From Caldilinea sp. CFX5 (GTDB lineage Bacteria > Chloroflexota > Anaerolineae > Caldilineales > Caldilineaceae): a stretch of DNA of 64,000 nt. The stretch's first letter is position 1. Each line of letters starts with the position of its first letter. Shown in pieces: positions 17,429-26,121 of the stretch. A model generated the notes under the pieces. That model made no database searches. It was not told where the DNA came from and worked only from the letters and a program-made list of their open reading frames with translations. The stretch is taken from assembly GCA_021405325.1 (NCBI GenBank), contig QWII01000031.1:62001-126000 (forward strand), given 5' to 3'. The position numbers were made by a program, and so were the translations under genes.

Positions 17429-18988
17429 TTACGCCGGTTCCTTTGTCATCTTCCCCTTATCGGCGGCGGCGGCATTGGCGCGGGCGGCGGCTTTGTCTTG
17501 GGCCATCTCTTCGACGGTTTTGGTGTGGAGACGGGCCGCGCCTTGCCAGCCTTCATGCAGCTTGACACGAGTGCCTTTGCGTTGGTGTTCGGCGAGGCGG
17601 GCCTGGGCTGCCGGAATTTCATCGCGATATTGCGGCAACCACTGGGCCTGGGCGACCAGCATCTCATCGGTCATCTGCCAGATCTCTTCGGGGTTACAGA
17701 CGGCGGCTGTGAGCGGGTCGTGGAGCATGGCCTGCTTGAGCAGGGTGACATCGCCATTCACCGCCGCTTCCATTGCCATTTCCTGGACGCGCACACTGGC
17801 GGAACAAGTGGCGGCGCAGGCCAGCGGCAGGTCGCCGACGACGGGCATGTTGATGCCGTTCTTATCGACATAGCCGGGGATTTCGATGATGCACTCGTCA
17901 GGGAGATTGGTGATGTGACCCTGGTTGGGGACATTGAAGTGGCCGCGATAGATGCGCCCCGTCTCCAACGCTTCGATGATCCAGGAGCCATGTTCTTCGC
18001 TGCGCTTGTCCGCCGCGATGACCGGTGGCTCTTGCTTGAGCCAGTTGGGGAAGTCAGTCTCGAACCAGTTGCGCCCTTCGGTGCAGACACGCAGATAGCC
18101 GCCGGTCTCGCCGTTGATCCAACTGGAGAGGTCGATCCAGTTGTTGATTTCATCGGGGCGTTTGCGATACCACGGCACATATTCGCTGACATGGCCGTTG
18201 GATTCGGTAGTGTAGTAGCCAAAGCGGCGGATCATGTCGATGCGCACCTTTTCGCTTTCGCGATATTTGGGGTGCGCTTCAAAGAGTTCGAGCATCATCG
18301 GTGTCATGTCCATGCCACGCCACTGCACCTGGATGTACCAGGTCTGGTGGTTGATGCCGGCGCAGATAATGTCCACATCGCGGCGGTGGAGCGTTTCGGC
18401 CTCACGTAACATCCCTTCCTGCTTCGCCCACAGTTCAATACAGCGGGTGATCTGCCAGTGACCGCCCTGGACGCCGTGACAGAGACCAATCGTCGGTACG
18501 CCGCCATAGCTGTTACAGGCCCAGATATTCATCGCCATCGGGTTGGAATAGTTCATAAAGAGGGCGTCCGGCTTGGCGACTTCACGAATGTCATCGCAGA
18601 TGGCGAGCAGGGCCGGAATCGTGCGCTGGCCGTACATAATGCCGCCGGCGCAGAGTGTGTCGCCGACACACTGGTCGATGCCATATTTGAGCGGAATGTC
18701 AATATCGGTTTGGAAAGCGGCTAGACCACCCTGGCGGATCATGCAGAAGACATAGTCAGCGTCGATGATCGATTCACGCTGGTCGGTGTGGGTGGTGATG
18801 GTGGCGGGCAACTTGTTGGCAGCAATGTCCCGTTGCGCCAGTTGGGCGATCATCTTGAGGTTGTTCTCATTGATGTCCATAAAGGCAAAGTGGGTGTCGG
18901 TCAACTCCGGCACGGCTAAAATATCGTGCATCAGCTTGCGCGTAAAGCCGATGGAGCCGGCGCCAATCATGGCGATTTTAATGGGCAT
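17429..18988 (-). CDS. GH4 family glycosidase (alpha-galactosidase / alpha-galacturonidase like)
   Basis: 519 residues. IGAGSIGFTRKL (8-19) is the NAD-binding loop, NYSNPMA (146-152) and GLCHG (168-172, with Cys170 and His171 as metal ligands) are the catalytic core, and CAGINHQTW gives another conserved stretch. GH4 enzymes use NAD+ and a divalent metal, oxidising C3 transiently to cleave the glycosidic bond. The order of motifs fits MelA-type alpha-galactosidases; alpha-galacturonidases of the same family are an alternative that fits the galacturonokinase-like gene. AGGAG lies 8 bases before the ATG at 18988. The last 40 residues are Ala/Lys-rich and not part of the conserved fold. Confidence 0.88.
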   Translation of the reverse strand: MPIKIAMIGAGSIGFTRKLMHDILAVPELTDTHFAFMDINENNLKMIAQLAQRDIAANKLPATITTHTDQRESIIDADYVFCMIRQGGLAAFQTDIDIPLKYGIDQCVGDTLCAGGIMYGQRTIPALLAICDDIREVAKPDALFMNYSNPMAMNIWACNSYGGVPTIGLCHGVQGGHWQITRCIELWAKQEGMLREAETLHRRDVDIICAGINHQTWYIQVQWRGMDMTPMMLELFEAHPKYRESEKVRIDMIRRFGYYTTESNGHVSEYVPWYRKRPDEINNWIDLSSWINGETGGYLRVCTEGRNWFETDFPNWLKQEPPVIAADKRSEEHGSWIIEALETGRIYRGHFNVPNQGHITNLPDECIIEIPGYVDKNGINMPVVGDLPLACAATCSASVRVQEMAMEAAVNGDVTLLKQAMLHDPLTAAVCNPEEIWQMTDEMLVAQAQWLPQYRDEIPAAQARLAEHQRKGTRVKLHEGWQGAARLHTKTVEEMAQDKAAARANAAAADKGKMTKEPA

Positions 18989-19176
18989 GGAAAAACTCCT
19001 ATCATAGCAGTAATGGGATGAAATCCTACTTGGGTATAGGTCGATTATACTGCAACTACGGGCCGGCGGGAAGTATGGGCGCCCGTTGCAGACGTGTTCG
19101 CCAGGTATAATCACCACCCGACCTAGCAGGAGGTGCTTTGCGCCGGTCATGCAATGGCTGGAGGAGATCAGGTATT

Positions 19177-19205
19177 CTTCCGGGAAGCGGCGAGCTTCCC
19201 GGAAG
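19177..19205. repeat. Short GC-rich hairpin
   Basis: CTTCCGGGAAGC (19177-19188) and its exact complement (19194-19205) with a 5-nt loop, between the GH4 gene and the small gene at 19283. The rest of 18989-19282 shows no gene. Confidence 0.6.
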
Positions 19206-19282
19206 ATGCTACTGGGTAATCGCGTCCCCTGTAAACTTGTGGGTAAAAGTTAGGCGTTGTGGAGAGGGGGCTGGGGGTGTGG

Positions 19283-19606
19283 TTAAAGCACCTCAATCGG
19301 ATAGGCGACGATGTAAATCTCCAACTGGTCGAAACGTTCCAGCAACTCTGCCTTTAGATGAGCAATAAAGTCGCGACTCGCCGGCTTGTCCTCGACATCG
19401 ACCGTTAACTTGAACAATTCATCTTCATAGCGCTGCCCCTGGTTGCTCCACACCCCCATGAGCGAATGGGGATTGTAGGAAAGGGCGCCAAAAGCGTCCA
19501 GCACCGCCATGAGCGTTTGCGGGAAACAGGCCATACATTCGGTCATAATGGCGCGCCCGTCGTTATACTTGGCCGGCAATAGGATTTCGTAACGCACTTT
19601 ACGCAT
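19283..19606 (-). CDS. Hypothetical protein (107 aa), coupled to the Mo-oxidoreductase gene
   Basis: The protein starts MRKVRYEILLPAKYNDG and contains MTECMACFPQTLMAVLDAFGA and FKLTVDVEDKP, suggesting a small mixed alpha/beta cytoplasmic protein. AGGAGG is 5 bases before the ATG at 19606, and the gap from the preceding oxidoreductase gene is only 10 bp, so they are surely one operon. A longer upstream frame is not needed. I do not recognise the family. Its two close Cys residues (CMAC) could bind a metal, which is speculation. Confidence 0.75.
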   Translation of the reverse strand: MRKVRYEILLPAKYNDGRAIMTECMACFPQTLMAVLDAFGALSYNPHSLMGVWSNQGQRYEDELFKLTVDVEDKPASRDFIAHLKAELLERFDQLEIYIVAYPIEVL

Positions 19607-19616
19607 CGCTTCCTCC

Positions 19617-20258
19617 TTAGCTGTAGCGCTGTTCTCGCCACGGATCTGCTTCGTTGTTGTAACCCAGGCGCTCCCAAAAGCCCAGCCGGTCTTGGGTGGC
19701 AAACTCCAGACCGCGCAACCACTTGCCCCCTTTCCAGAGATAGGCGGTTTTATTCGCCAGTTGACCGGGCAAAACGCCGATCACCATGCGCAACGGCCAG
19801 CCGTGATCGGGGTCGAGCGGTTTACCGTCGTAGTGGGTCGCCATGAGCATGTTGTCGGAAAGGAGCAGCTCGATGGGCGTATTGGTGGTGTAGCCCTGCT
19901 CGCAATGTTGAATGGCGAATTTGGCGCTTGGCTTCGGCTTGATGAAGCCTTGCTCGACCAGGGTCTTGACGGAGACGCCTTCCCAGACGGTATCAAATTT
20001 CGACCAGCGGGTGACACAGTGGAGATCCAGGGTCACTTTGGTGCGCGGCAGCCGGTTAAACTCGGTCCAGTTCCAAACCATTGCCGCTTCCACTTCGCCA
20101 AAGACCCGAAAGTCCCATGTCGTCAGATTGACCTGCGGCACGGAACCGTAATGCAACACCGGAAATTTCTGGGTTAACGACTGCCCCGGCGGCAAACGGC
20201 GTGAGTTTCGCAACGTCTCTTCCTTCTGTTGTCGTGGGGTCAGCATTTTACTAAACAT
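19617..20258 (-). CDS. Molybdopterin-dependent oxidoreductase (sulfite oxidase-like fold)
   Basis: 213 residues, the catalytic core only. DLHCVTRWSKFDTVWEGV (around 77-94) holds the Cys that ligates Mo and the surrounding conserved Arg/Trp. CEQGYTTNTPIELLL and HGWPLRMVIGVLPGQLANKTA are further sulfite-oxidase/YedY fold motifs. No signal peptide is evident, so it is probably cytoplasmic, unlike exported MsrP. AGGAGAGG precedes the ATG at 20258; the longer frame runs through a hairpin. Substrate unknown: sulfite or small S- or N-oxides are possible. Confidence 0.88.
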   Translation of the reverse strand: MFSKMLTPRQQKEETLRNSRRLPPGQSLTQKFPVLHYGSVPQVNLTTWDFRVFGEVEAAMVWNWTEFNRLPRTKVTLDLHCVTRWSKFDTVWEGVSVKTLVEQGFIKPKPSAKFAIQHCEQGYTTNTPIELLLSDNMLMATHYDGKPLDPDHGWPLRMVIGVLPGQLANKTAYLWKGGKWLRGLEFATQDRLGFWERLGYNNEADPWREQRYS

Positions 20259-20282
20259 TGAGTTCCTCTCCTTTTGATAAGA

Positions 20283-20357
20283 GTTGGTGTGTGGGTTGGT
20301 TCGGTGGTTGAGCGGGGCCTTTGGGCGCTCAACCACCGAACCAACCCACACACCAAC
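20283..20357. repeat. Perfect 32-bp inverted repeat upstream of the Mo-oxidoreductase gene
   Basis: Arms 20283-20314 and 20326-20357, built of GTTGGTGTGTGG and GGTTCGGTGGTTGAGCG words, with an 11-nt loop. It separates two genes on the same strand and begins immediately before the ribosome site of the downstream gene. Confidence 0.9.
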
Positions 20358-20372
20358 CAATGGGCAGACAAA

Positions 20373-21611
20373 TTAGTAGTGCATGATCAACGGGCAGTTC
20401 GAGAGCAGACCGCTCGGCTCCATTGGCTGGCCGTCGGGGGCAGTGAGCCAGCCCCGTTGGACAAGACCCAGAAATTGCAGTTCGCTGTAGATGGCGGATT
20501 GATAGCCCTGTTCAATCGCTGCCGGCGTCCAGGCGGCGACATAGAGATCCCACATGGGGCTGTAGGCATAGTCGTTGACCACGCCCGGCGCGCCGTCGAA
20601 AATATCGAAGACCTGCGCGGTCGGGTCGCCGCTGAGGGCGCTGTTCAGCCCCTGCCGTTGCGGGTTCTGTTCGCCCATGGGGCCGTTGACGATGAGATAG
20701 TTGGCGGCCACGGCGCTCTGGGGCATGTCATTCAGGCCAACCGGAATGTCACTTAAGGCTGGCGTATAGGTGGTGGCTTCTAGAGCCGAGACCAACTCGG
20801 CGTTGGATTCCAGGCTGATGAAGAGAACGGGGCGACCGGCGCTTGTCCCCACATTCATCTTGAAGGTCACCGTCCCGTTGGCCGGCGAGATGGCGGTGGC
20901 GCGGTCGATCACTTTGCTGTAGTCCACGTCGCCGTCGGGAAATTCGATCTCCTCGGCGGTCACATCAAAGGCGACCATGGTGGCGTTGTAGACCACGTTG
21001 CCGGCATTGGTTACACGCACCAGCGGCGAGTAGTCCGCATCGCCGACCGAACCGGGCTTGGCCTCGGCTGGCGGAAAGAAATTGGGCGCCGTGCCGGGGA
21101 CGACCTTGCGCTCCGGTGAAAAATCAACTGTTCCCTGGTCAAAGGTCAGCGAACCATCGGTCTCTAAGGTGGCAGTGCGCGCCGCCTGGCCGGGAATGTT
21201 GCGCAATTTGGGGGAATAATTGATGCCCAACGCCTGGGCCAGACCCGGATCGGAAACATCGGTTAGTACATACCAGACAATACGACCGTCGCGCAGCTTG
21301 CCCTGATAGAGCGGCAAAGTGACAGTGCTGTTATCCTCATCAACGGTGGCCGATTGCAAGATTTTTTCGCCTTTGTAGACATAGGGATAATAGCCGGCAA
21401 CCGCTGGTGGCGCGGCGTGATAAAGATCATAGCGCGTTTTGCCATAGCCCTTGCTCTGGGCAAAGAGCAACTGGCTGTTGCCGAGCATGGCTGCTACGAG
21501 GAGCGCGGCTACTGTCGCCCAGATGAACAAGCGCCGGATTGACACGGCTGACTGCTGTTGTATGTTGATGGCGATGGCTGCTTTTGGTGTATCGTGATGG
21601 CGGGATTGCAT
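20373..21611 (-). CDS. Exported hypothetical protein (412 aa)
   Basis: Residues 27-52 (RLFIWATVAALLVAAMLGNSQLLFAQS) form a signal peptide with a plausible cleavage after FAQS. The rest is extracytoplasmic, beta-rich and free of membrane segments, with YYPYVYKGEKILQSATVDE and a possible repeated beta-sandwich. I do not recognise a named domain. GGAAGGATG precedes the ATG at 21611. The neighbours downstream and upstream (Mo-oxidoreductase, exported carbonic anhydrase) suggest a cell-surface function, but none can be named. Confidence 0.8.
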   Translation of the reverse strand: MQSRHHDTPKAAIAINIQQQSAVSIRRLFIWATVAALLVAAMLGNSQLLFAQSKGYGKTRYDLYHAAPPAVAGYYPYVYKGEKILQSATVDEDNSTVTLPLYQGKLRDGRIVWYVLTDVSDPGLAQALGINYSPKLRNIPGQAARTATLETDGSLTFDQGTVDFSPERKVVPGTAPNFFPPAEAKPGSVGDADYSPLVRVTNAGNVVYNATMVAFDVTAEEIEFPDGDVDYSKVIDRATAISPANGTVTFKMNVGTSAGRPVLFISLESNAELVSALEATTYTPALSDIPVGLNDMPQSAVAANYLIVNGPMGEQNPQRQGLNSALSGDPTAQVFDIFDGAPGVVNDYAYSPMWDLYVAAWTPAAIEQGYQSAIYSELQFLGLVQRGWLTAPDGQPMEPSGLLSNCPLIMHY

Positions 21612-21655
21612 AACGGTTCATCCTTCCTTTGTTTAGTTGAATCAATAACGCGTCA

Positions 21656-22390
21656 TTAAGCGGTAAACATTTCCACTTCACCTGTATCCAGGTCATAACG
21701 ACCACCGACAATGCGCAACTGGCCGTTGGTCACGGCGTCAGCCAGAATCGGCGTCTGTATCAACTGGTCAACCACCAGCATTGTGTTAGCGCGCACCGCA
21801 TTGTCCAACAGATCACCGCTCTGCCCCTGTGCCACTTCAACCGCCGGCGTGATGGCTTCCACCAGCGTTCCGATCTGGGCCGGCGCACTCATCTGTTTTT
21901 CGACGGCTTCAATGGTGGCCTTTACCGCGCCGCACTTTTCATGACCCAAGACCATGAGCAGCGGAATGTGTAGCTCCCCGACACCAAATTCCAGACTGCC
22001 CAGCACGGCATTGTCAATGACATGACCGGCGGTGCGAATGACAAAGAGATCACCCAACCCACGGTCAAAGACAATTTCCGGCGGCACGCGCGAATCGACA
22101 CAGCTAAAGATGGTGGCAAAGGGGTGTTGGCCGCCGGCTACCATCATGCGCCGCTCGCTGGAGTGGTTGGGATCTTTGGTCATATTGGCGGCAAAGCGTT
22201 GGTTGCCGACCAACAAGCGCTCCAATGCTTCATCGGGATTAGCGACATCCATTTCCGGCGCCGGTATGGTTGTCATCGGCATCCCGGTTGGCGTGATAGT
22301 GATGGTGCAAGCGCTCAAAGTCCCACTGCCGGCAACCATACCGGCAAGTTGGAGCAGGCGCCGACGGGAAAGGGATTGTTGGTTCTGCAT
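21656..22390 (-). CDS. Beta-class carbonic anhydrase with Tat signal and lipobox
   Basis: 244 residues. The N-terminus SRRRLLQLAG is a twin-arginine signal, followed by LSAC as a likely lipobox, so the enzyme should be exported folded and anchored outside. The mature part has CVDSRVPPE (Zn ligand Cys and the Asp-Arg dyad) and GHEKCGAV (Zn ligands His and Cys), the full beta-class set. Reaction: CO2 + H2O to bicarbonate + H+. Most bacterial beta-class enzymes are cytoplasmic, so export is notable. AAGGAGATC precedes the ATG at 22390. Confidence 0.92.
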   Translation of the reverse strand: MQNQQSLSRRRLLQLAGMVAGSGTLSACTITITPTGMPMTTIPAPEMDVANPDEALERLLVGNQRFAANMTKDPNHSSERRMMVAGGQHPFATIFSCVDSRVPPEIVFDRGLGDLFVIRTAGHVIDNAVLGSLEFGVGELHIPLLMVLGHEKCGAVKATIEAVEKQMSAPAQIGTLVEAITPAVEVAQGQSGDLLDNAVRANTMLVVDQLIQTPILADAVTNGQLRIVGGRYDLDTGEVEMFTA

Positions 22391-22586
22391 GGTGATCTCC
22401 TTATAGCAAAGCATTTTCTGTAGACCGCAAGGCTATCGAACCTGACTTAGGACTCTGGACTTAGGACTGCGGACTACTGATTTTTGCTGAATCAATAGCT
22501 GTTGCTGGTTGACCCTACTATAGCGAATCAGGAGCATGAACACATGAGGAGGAACGCATTTCTCGGATGCGCTTTTTACACAACTG

Positions 22587-22817
22587 GTGGCGGTTAAAAT
22601 AGGGAAAAGTACAGGCTGGTTTTGGGAAAAAGCACAAGGTCACTATATGCGCAAGGAGTTGGTGACGGAAGATGAACTGCTGAGTGAACTGCGCAAACAA
22701 GGGGTCGATGACTTGCGCCAGGTCAAAGAAGCCTATGTGGAACAGGATGGCCGCATCAGCGTGATTCAGGTGGATGACAAACCGCCACAAGGGACAGAGC
22801 AGCAACGGGCATTTTGA
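22587..22817 (+). pseudogene. C-terminal fragment of a YetF/DUF421 family membrane protein
   Basis: The stretch MRKELVTEDELLSELRKQGVD... ending GRISVI matches the small cytoplasmic C-terminal domain of DUF421 (YetF) proteins, which normally follows three membrane helices. Here nothing upstream encodes helices in any frame, and the only possible start in this frame is a GTG at 22587. It is probably the remnant of a truncated gene, though expression of a 76-residue peptide cannot be excluded. Confidence 0.6.
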
Positions 22818-22821
22818 ACGC

Positions 22822-22897
22822 AAACAACAACGAATTGGGGGAAGAACGAATTGGTAGCACAAGGCCAATTCGTTCTTCCCCCAATTCGTTGTTGTTT
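22822..22897. repeat. Perfect 33-bp inverted repeat between convergent genes
   Basis: Arms 22822-22854 and 22865-22897 (AAACAACAACGAATTGGGGG... and complement) with a 10-nt loop. It follows the YetF fragment and precedes the stop of the convergent hydrolase gene. Confidence 0.9.
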
Positions 22898-22913
22898 CTC
22901 ACATATGCCTGAT

Positions 22914-23963
22914 TTAGTTGTTGACGACGTTGTTCAGAATCCAGCCCTCAATCTTCTGCCAACCGGCCAAATGCGTTGTGTGTAGGTTGAAGCTATGACC
23001 GATGTTGGTTAACTGATCCATTGTCACCGCTGGCGCACTGCTGTAAAAGCTTGCCTCGGCATTGGCGACTGCTGAGGGGAAGAGCAAATCGTTGTCCCCT
23101 ACCTGCACAAAGACCGGCACATTCACCTGATCGACCTTGGTCAGCGTCTTGATGAGCGCGACATCACCGGCCGCACGGGCTAAGAAAACATCAACGCCAT
23201 CGACAAAGAACCCACGCGGCAGCGTATCATTCATAGTGCCATTGTCCTGGTTGATCACAGCCGGGTCGGCAGCGGCTGGGGCGTAGTAGAGATAGCTGCG
23301 CACCGGCGCCTCGACCGTAATGTAAGAGGCAAAGGCCGGATTTGTCAACAGCCCCACGACATACGCTTGATCCAGCCGCAACACATCGGGGACGTTCAGC
23401 CAACCGGTCACAACCAACGCATCGGCCACATTGCCATATTCACCCAGCGTATAGATGCCCAAGAAGGAGCCGAAGGAGTGGCCAACCAAGACAACGCGCT
23501 TAAACCGGCGTCCGGTTGGGTTATGGTTCGTCCGCAGGGACGATAGCACTTGCGCAACGGCATCGGCTTCCGTCCCCTTGGTGATAAACGTACCCACCGG
23601 TCGGCTGGAGGCTCCTGTGCCTAAGCGATCCAGCGCCAGCACGCTATAACATTGGCCGGCCATAAAGCGCGCATAGGAATAATCGACCCCATTGACCGCC
23701 GGGGCATCCCAATAGGTGTGGTTGTAGGTCGCGCCGGCGAGCAAGACCTGTACGGTTCGGCTCCGTTTCCCACATTGCGATTCATCATTCGGATTACCCT
23801 GTTGCGTATAAAGATAACCGGCAATGGTATAGTTCTGTTGGTCGGCTAAGGTGATCTGAAAGGCGACTGGCGTTACGTCAATCGCACCATCGGCCCAAGC
23901 AACCCCCGGCAGTGCGGCGACAAGTAATGCGATAATCATGGCAATGAACGATAGCTTTTTCAT
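22914..23963 (-). CDS. Exported alpha/beta hydrolase
   Basis: 349 residues. The first 24 residues (MKKLSFIAMIIALLVAALPG...AWA) are a signal peptide. GHSFGS (about 193) is the nucleophile elbow with the catalytic Ser, VGDNDLLFP gives the Asp region, and GHSFNLH near the C-terminus carries the His. LALDRLGTG is the oxyanion-side strand. The family covers esterases, lipases and amidases, and the substrate is unknown. GGGAGAAACG precedes the ATG at 23963. Confidence 0.88.
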   Translation of the reverse strand: MKKLSFIAMIIALLVAALPGVAWADGAIDVTPVAFQITLADQQNYTIAGYLYTQQGNPNDESQCGKRSRTVQVLLAGATYNHTYWDAPAVNGVDYSYARFMAGQCYSVLALDRLGTGASSRPVGTFITKGTEADAVAQVLSSLRTNHNPTGRRFKRVVLVGHSFGSFLGIYTLGEYGNVADALVVTGWLNVPDVLRLDQAYVVGLLTNPAFASYITVEAPVRSYLYYAPAAADPAVINQDNGTMNDTLPRGFFVDGVDVFLARAAGDVALIKTLTKVDQVNVPVFVQVGDNDLLFPSAVANAEASFYSSAPAVTMDQLTNIGHSFNLHTTHLAGWQKIEGWILNNVVNN

Positions 23964-24010
23964 ACGAACGTTTCTCCCTCTGTATAGTTGATTGATGATC
24001 CTTGATGAAC

Positions 24011-24223
24011 TTAACAACAACTCTCCACTGGTTGCCTCGCCTGACCAGGGATTCGTTGCGCTACTTTGGCAATCACTGCGCTGATTGCTGACAACGGGCG
24101 CCCCCACCCATTCAACCATTCCTTGCCACGCACCTGGACTAAGCGGGATCTGGCTGCTGCTTGTTGCAACTCCTGCGCCCGCAATTGCGATAGATCGTAG
24201 AGAATGTCTGGATTGACTCCCAT
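24011..24223 (-). CDS. Small hypothetical protein (70 aa)
   Basis: An excellent ribosome site, AAAGGAGGCAGGT, directly precedes the ATG. The protein begins MGVNPDILYDLSQLRAQEL and is helical and basic, with Cys-Cys at the end and no signal or membrane segment. It lies 47 bp ahead of the exported hydrolase gene on the same strand and is probably co-transcribed. No family recognised. Confidence 0.6.
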   Translation of the reverse strand: MGVNPDILYDLSQLRAQELQQAAARSRLVQVRGKEWLNGWGRPLSAISAVIAKVAQRIPGQARQPVESCC

Positions 24224-24369
24224 ACCTGCCTCCTTTGAAATTTAGTTGAGTTAACAAAACTGCTGAATGCTTGCTCTTATTGTAGGGGCGTGCGGCCCGA
24301 TCCACATCAAGAAAAATACCCAGCCACCGGCGGCACTTCCACCCAACTATGCCACATCAAAGATGAAAA

Positions 24370-24404
24370 AAAAGAGGCTGTCACTCCTGGTGACAGCCTC
24401 TTTT
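24370..24404 (-). terminator. Intrinsic terminator of the CHRD-protein gene
   Basis: A 14-bp perfect stem (24370-24383 with 24391-24404), loop 7 nt, and on the minus strand a run of eight T directly after it. This is the clearest canonical terminator on this side of the window. Confidence 0.9.
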
Positions 24405-24491
24405 CACAACGACTCATTTCTGCTGGATCGCGATTAGACAAGTAGGAATGCTGATTCTACCTAATCATATCCAGGCCGCGGCGCGTTGGCG

Positions 24492-25031
24492 CTAATCATG
24501 CTCATGCAATTGCCCACGAATTTCCCCGCCCGGAAAATCGCCAGGGCCGGTATTGGCTGGATCGACAAAATCGTTCGTGTGGACATTGACATAGGTGTTG
24601 CCGGCGCTCATGGCAGCGATCAGGGCGCTCAACGGTTGACCGGCCAGGGGGCCGGTTAGATCCGTTGCGGTAATATACCCTTCCGCCAATTCGCCATCAA
24701 ACTCACCGGGAATGGCTTGGGCCGGGGGCGGTGCGGCCCGCGGGTAGAGCCAGACAACAATCGGCCCATTAATGCCGGCCGGTGCCAGGTGAATGTGCGC
24801 CATCCAGACATTGGTAATCTCCTCCACTTTGAGTTTGAAGCGGATCTTCGTACCATTATCAACCAGTTTGAACTCCGCCTCCCCTTCCGCATCCGTGACA
24901 CGCACCGGCACCTCAAATTTCCCGGCCAGATCGGTCTCAAATTCCCGGCTGGAGGAAGCGCTTACTGTACCGGCGAAGGCTAACAGCAGAAGCACCAAGA
25001 CCGTGATCGAAAGCACACGCGATCTTCGCAT
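24492..25031 (-). CDS. CHRD domain-containing exported protein
   Basis: 179 residues with a signal peptide (VLSITVLVLLLLAFAGTVSAS, cleavage near residue 26). The mature protein has the CHRD pattern: an early EVPVRVTDAEGEAEFKL, a central AHIHLAPAGINGPIVVWLY, and a terminal GGEIRGQLHEH. The domain was named from chordin and forms an immunoglobulin-like beta-sandwich; its bacterial function is not known. It is a single-gene unit with its own terminator. Confidence 0.88.
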   Translation of the reverse strand: MRRSRVLSITVLVLLLLAFAGTVSASSSREFETDLAGKFEVPVRVTDAEGEAEFKLVDNGTKIRFKLKVEEITNVWMAHIHLAPAGINGPIVVWLYPRAAPPPAQAIPGEFDGELAEGYITATDLTGPLAGQPLSALIAAMSAGNTYVNVHTNDFVDPANTGPGDFPGGEIRGQLHEHD

Positions 25032-25307
25032 ATTCGATTCCTTTGCTCCTATAGGTGTGGTAAAGCAAAACAGTACCCAACACCAGTCGCTTGCTGCGCC
25101 GGCCGGCGGTCGATGGTTGACTGGGCGCGACCATCTATCAAGAATAACGGTGTCAAGGAAATGATTGGATTTGTTATATTAAAAACTGGAAATATTTGCT
25201 GTAAAAATTAAGAAGCGTTATCAACTGTCAGCGCTTCGTGTTGTTAAACAATCAATGGTATAATCGAGTACACAAGCCTGCGTATTGTTGGGCAAAGGGA
25301 GAATCTG

Positions 25308-26117
25308 ATGAGTATAGCCAATCCAGCGACAATTGTACTGCCGTCCCCCGTACTGGCGCCTATTGTCTACCCTGAAAGCGACGGCGAACCAATGGCTAAT
25401 AATAGCGTCCAATTCCGCTATATCACCACCATTGAAGGCAACCTGGAAATTCTCTTTGAAGAGCAACCCGACGTTCTGGTTGCCGGTGATATGTTTTGGT
25501 ATCCGGTAGAGGGCAACAATACCATCCGCCAGGCGCCGGATGTCATGGTGGTTTGGGGCCGACCCAAGGGGGATCGCGGCTCGTATTTGCAATGGGAAGA
25601 GGAGGGGATCGCCCCGCAAGTCGTCTTTGAAATTTTGTCGCCGGGCAACCGCAAACAGGAGATGCTGAACAAGTTTGTCTTTTACGAGCGGTATGGCGCT
25701 GAGGAATATTATCTCTACGACCCGGATCGCGGCCGTTTGCAAGGCTGGTTGCGTAATGCCCAAGGGCGGTTTGTCGAGATTACGCGGATGAAAGGCTGGC
25801 GCAGCCCACGGTTACAGATTCGCTTTGATCTGTTGGGACGCGAGTTGCTCTTATACTACCCCGATGGCAAACGCTTTCTCACCTTTCTCGAACTCAACCA
25901 ACGGCGCACCCAAGCCGAAGCGCGGGCTGATCGCGAGGCGGAACGCGCCCGTGCCGAAGCCGAAGCACGGGCTGAAGCCGAGCAAGCGCTTGTTACAGTG
26001 GAAGCACAAGTGCAAGCGGAAGCGGAGGCGCGCAAGCTCGCCGAACAGACACTTGCCGCTGCCGAAGCACGTATGCGAGAAATGGAAGAACGCCTCCGTC
26101 AGGCTGGGCTGTCGTAA
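25308..26117 (+). CDS. Uma2 family endonuclease-like protein with C-terminal coiled coil
   Basis: 269 residues. The first 190 residues are a DUF820/Uma2 domain of the PD-(D/E)XK nuclease fold: PDVMVVWGRP (active Asp), VFEILSPGNR (catalytic Glu and following residues) and YERYGAEEYYLYDP. From about residue 200 to the end runs an Ala/Glu/Arg-rich coiled coil (AEARADREAERARAEAEAR). Uma2 proteins are very numerous in Chloroflexota and cyanobacteria, and their biological role is undetermined. The gene converges on the ABC operon. Confidence 0.88.
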   Translation: MSIANPATIVLPSPVLAPIVYPESDGEPMANNSVQFRYITTIEGNLEILFEEQPDVLVAGDMFWYPVEGNNTIRQAPDVMVVWGRPKGDRGSYLQWEEEGIAPQVVFEILSPGNRKQEMLNKFVFYERYGAEEYYLYDPDRGRLQGWLRNAQGRFVEITRMKGWRSPRLQIRFDLLGRELLLYYPDGKRFLTFLELNQRRTQAEARADREAERARAEAEARAEAEQALVTVEAQVQAEAEARKLAEQTLAAAEARMREMEERLRQAGLS

Positions 26118-26121
26118 TTGC

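Noticed and set aside
25959..26117. Frameshift or artefact in the Uma2 gene tail (Ala/Glu/Arg repeats)
   Set aside because: Coiled-coil tails of this type are common in Uma2 proteins, and the frame is clean.
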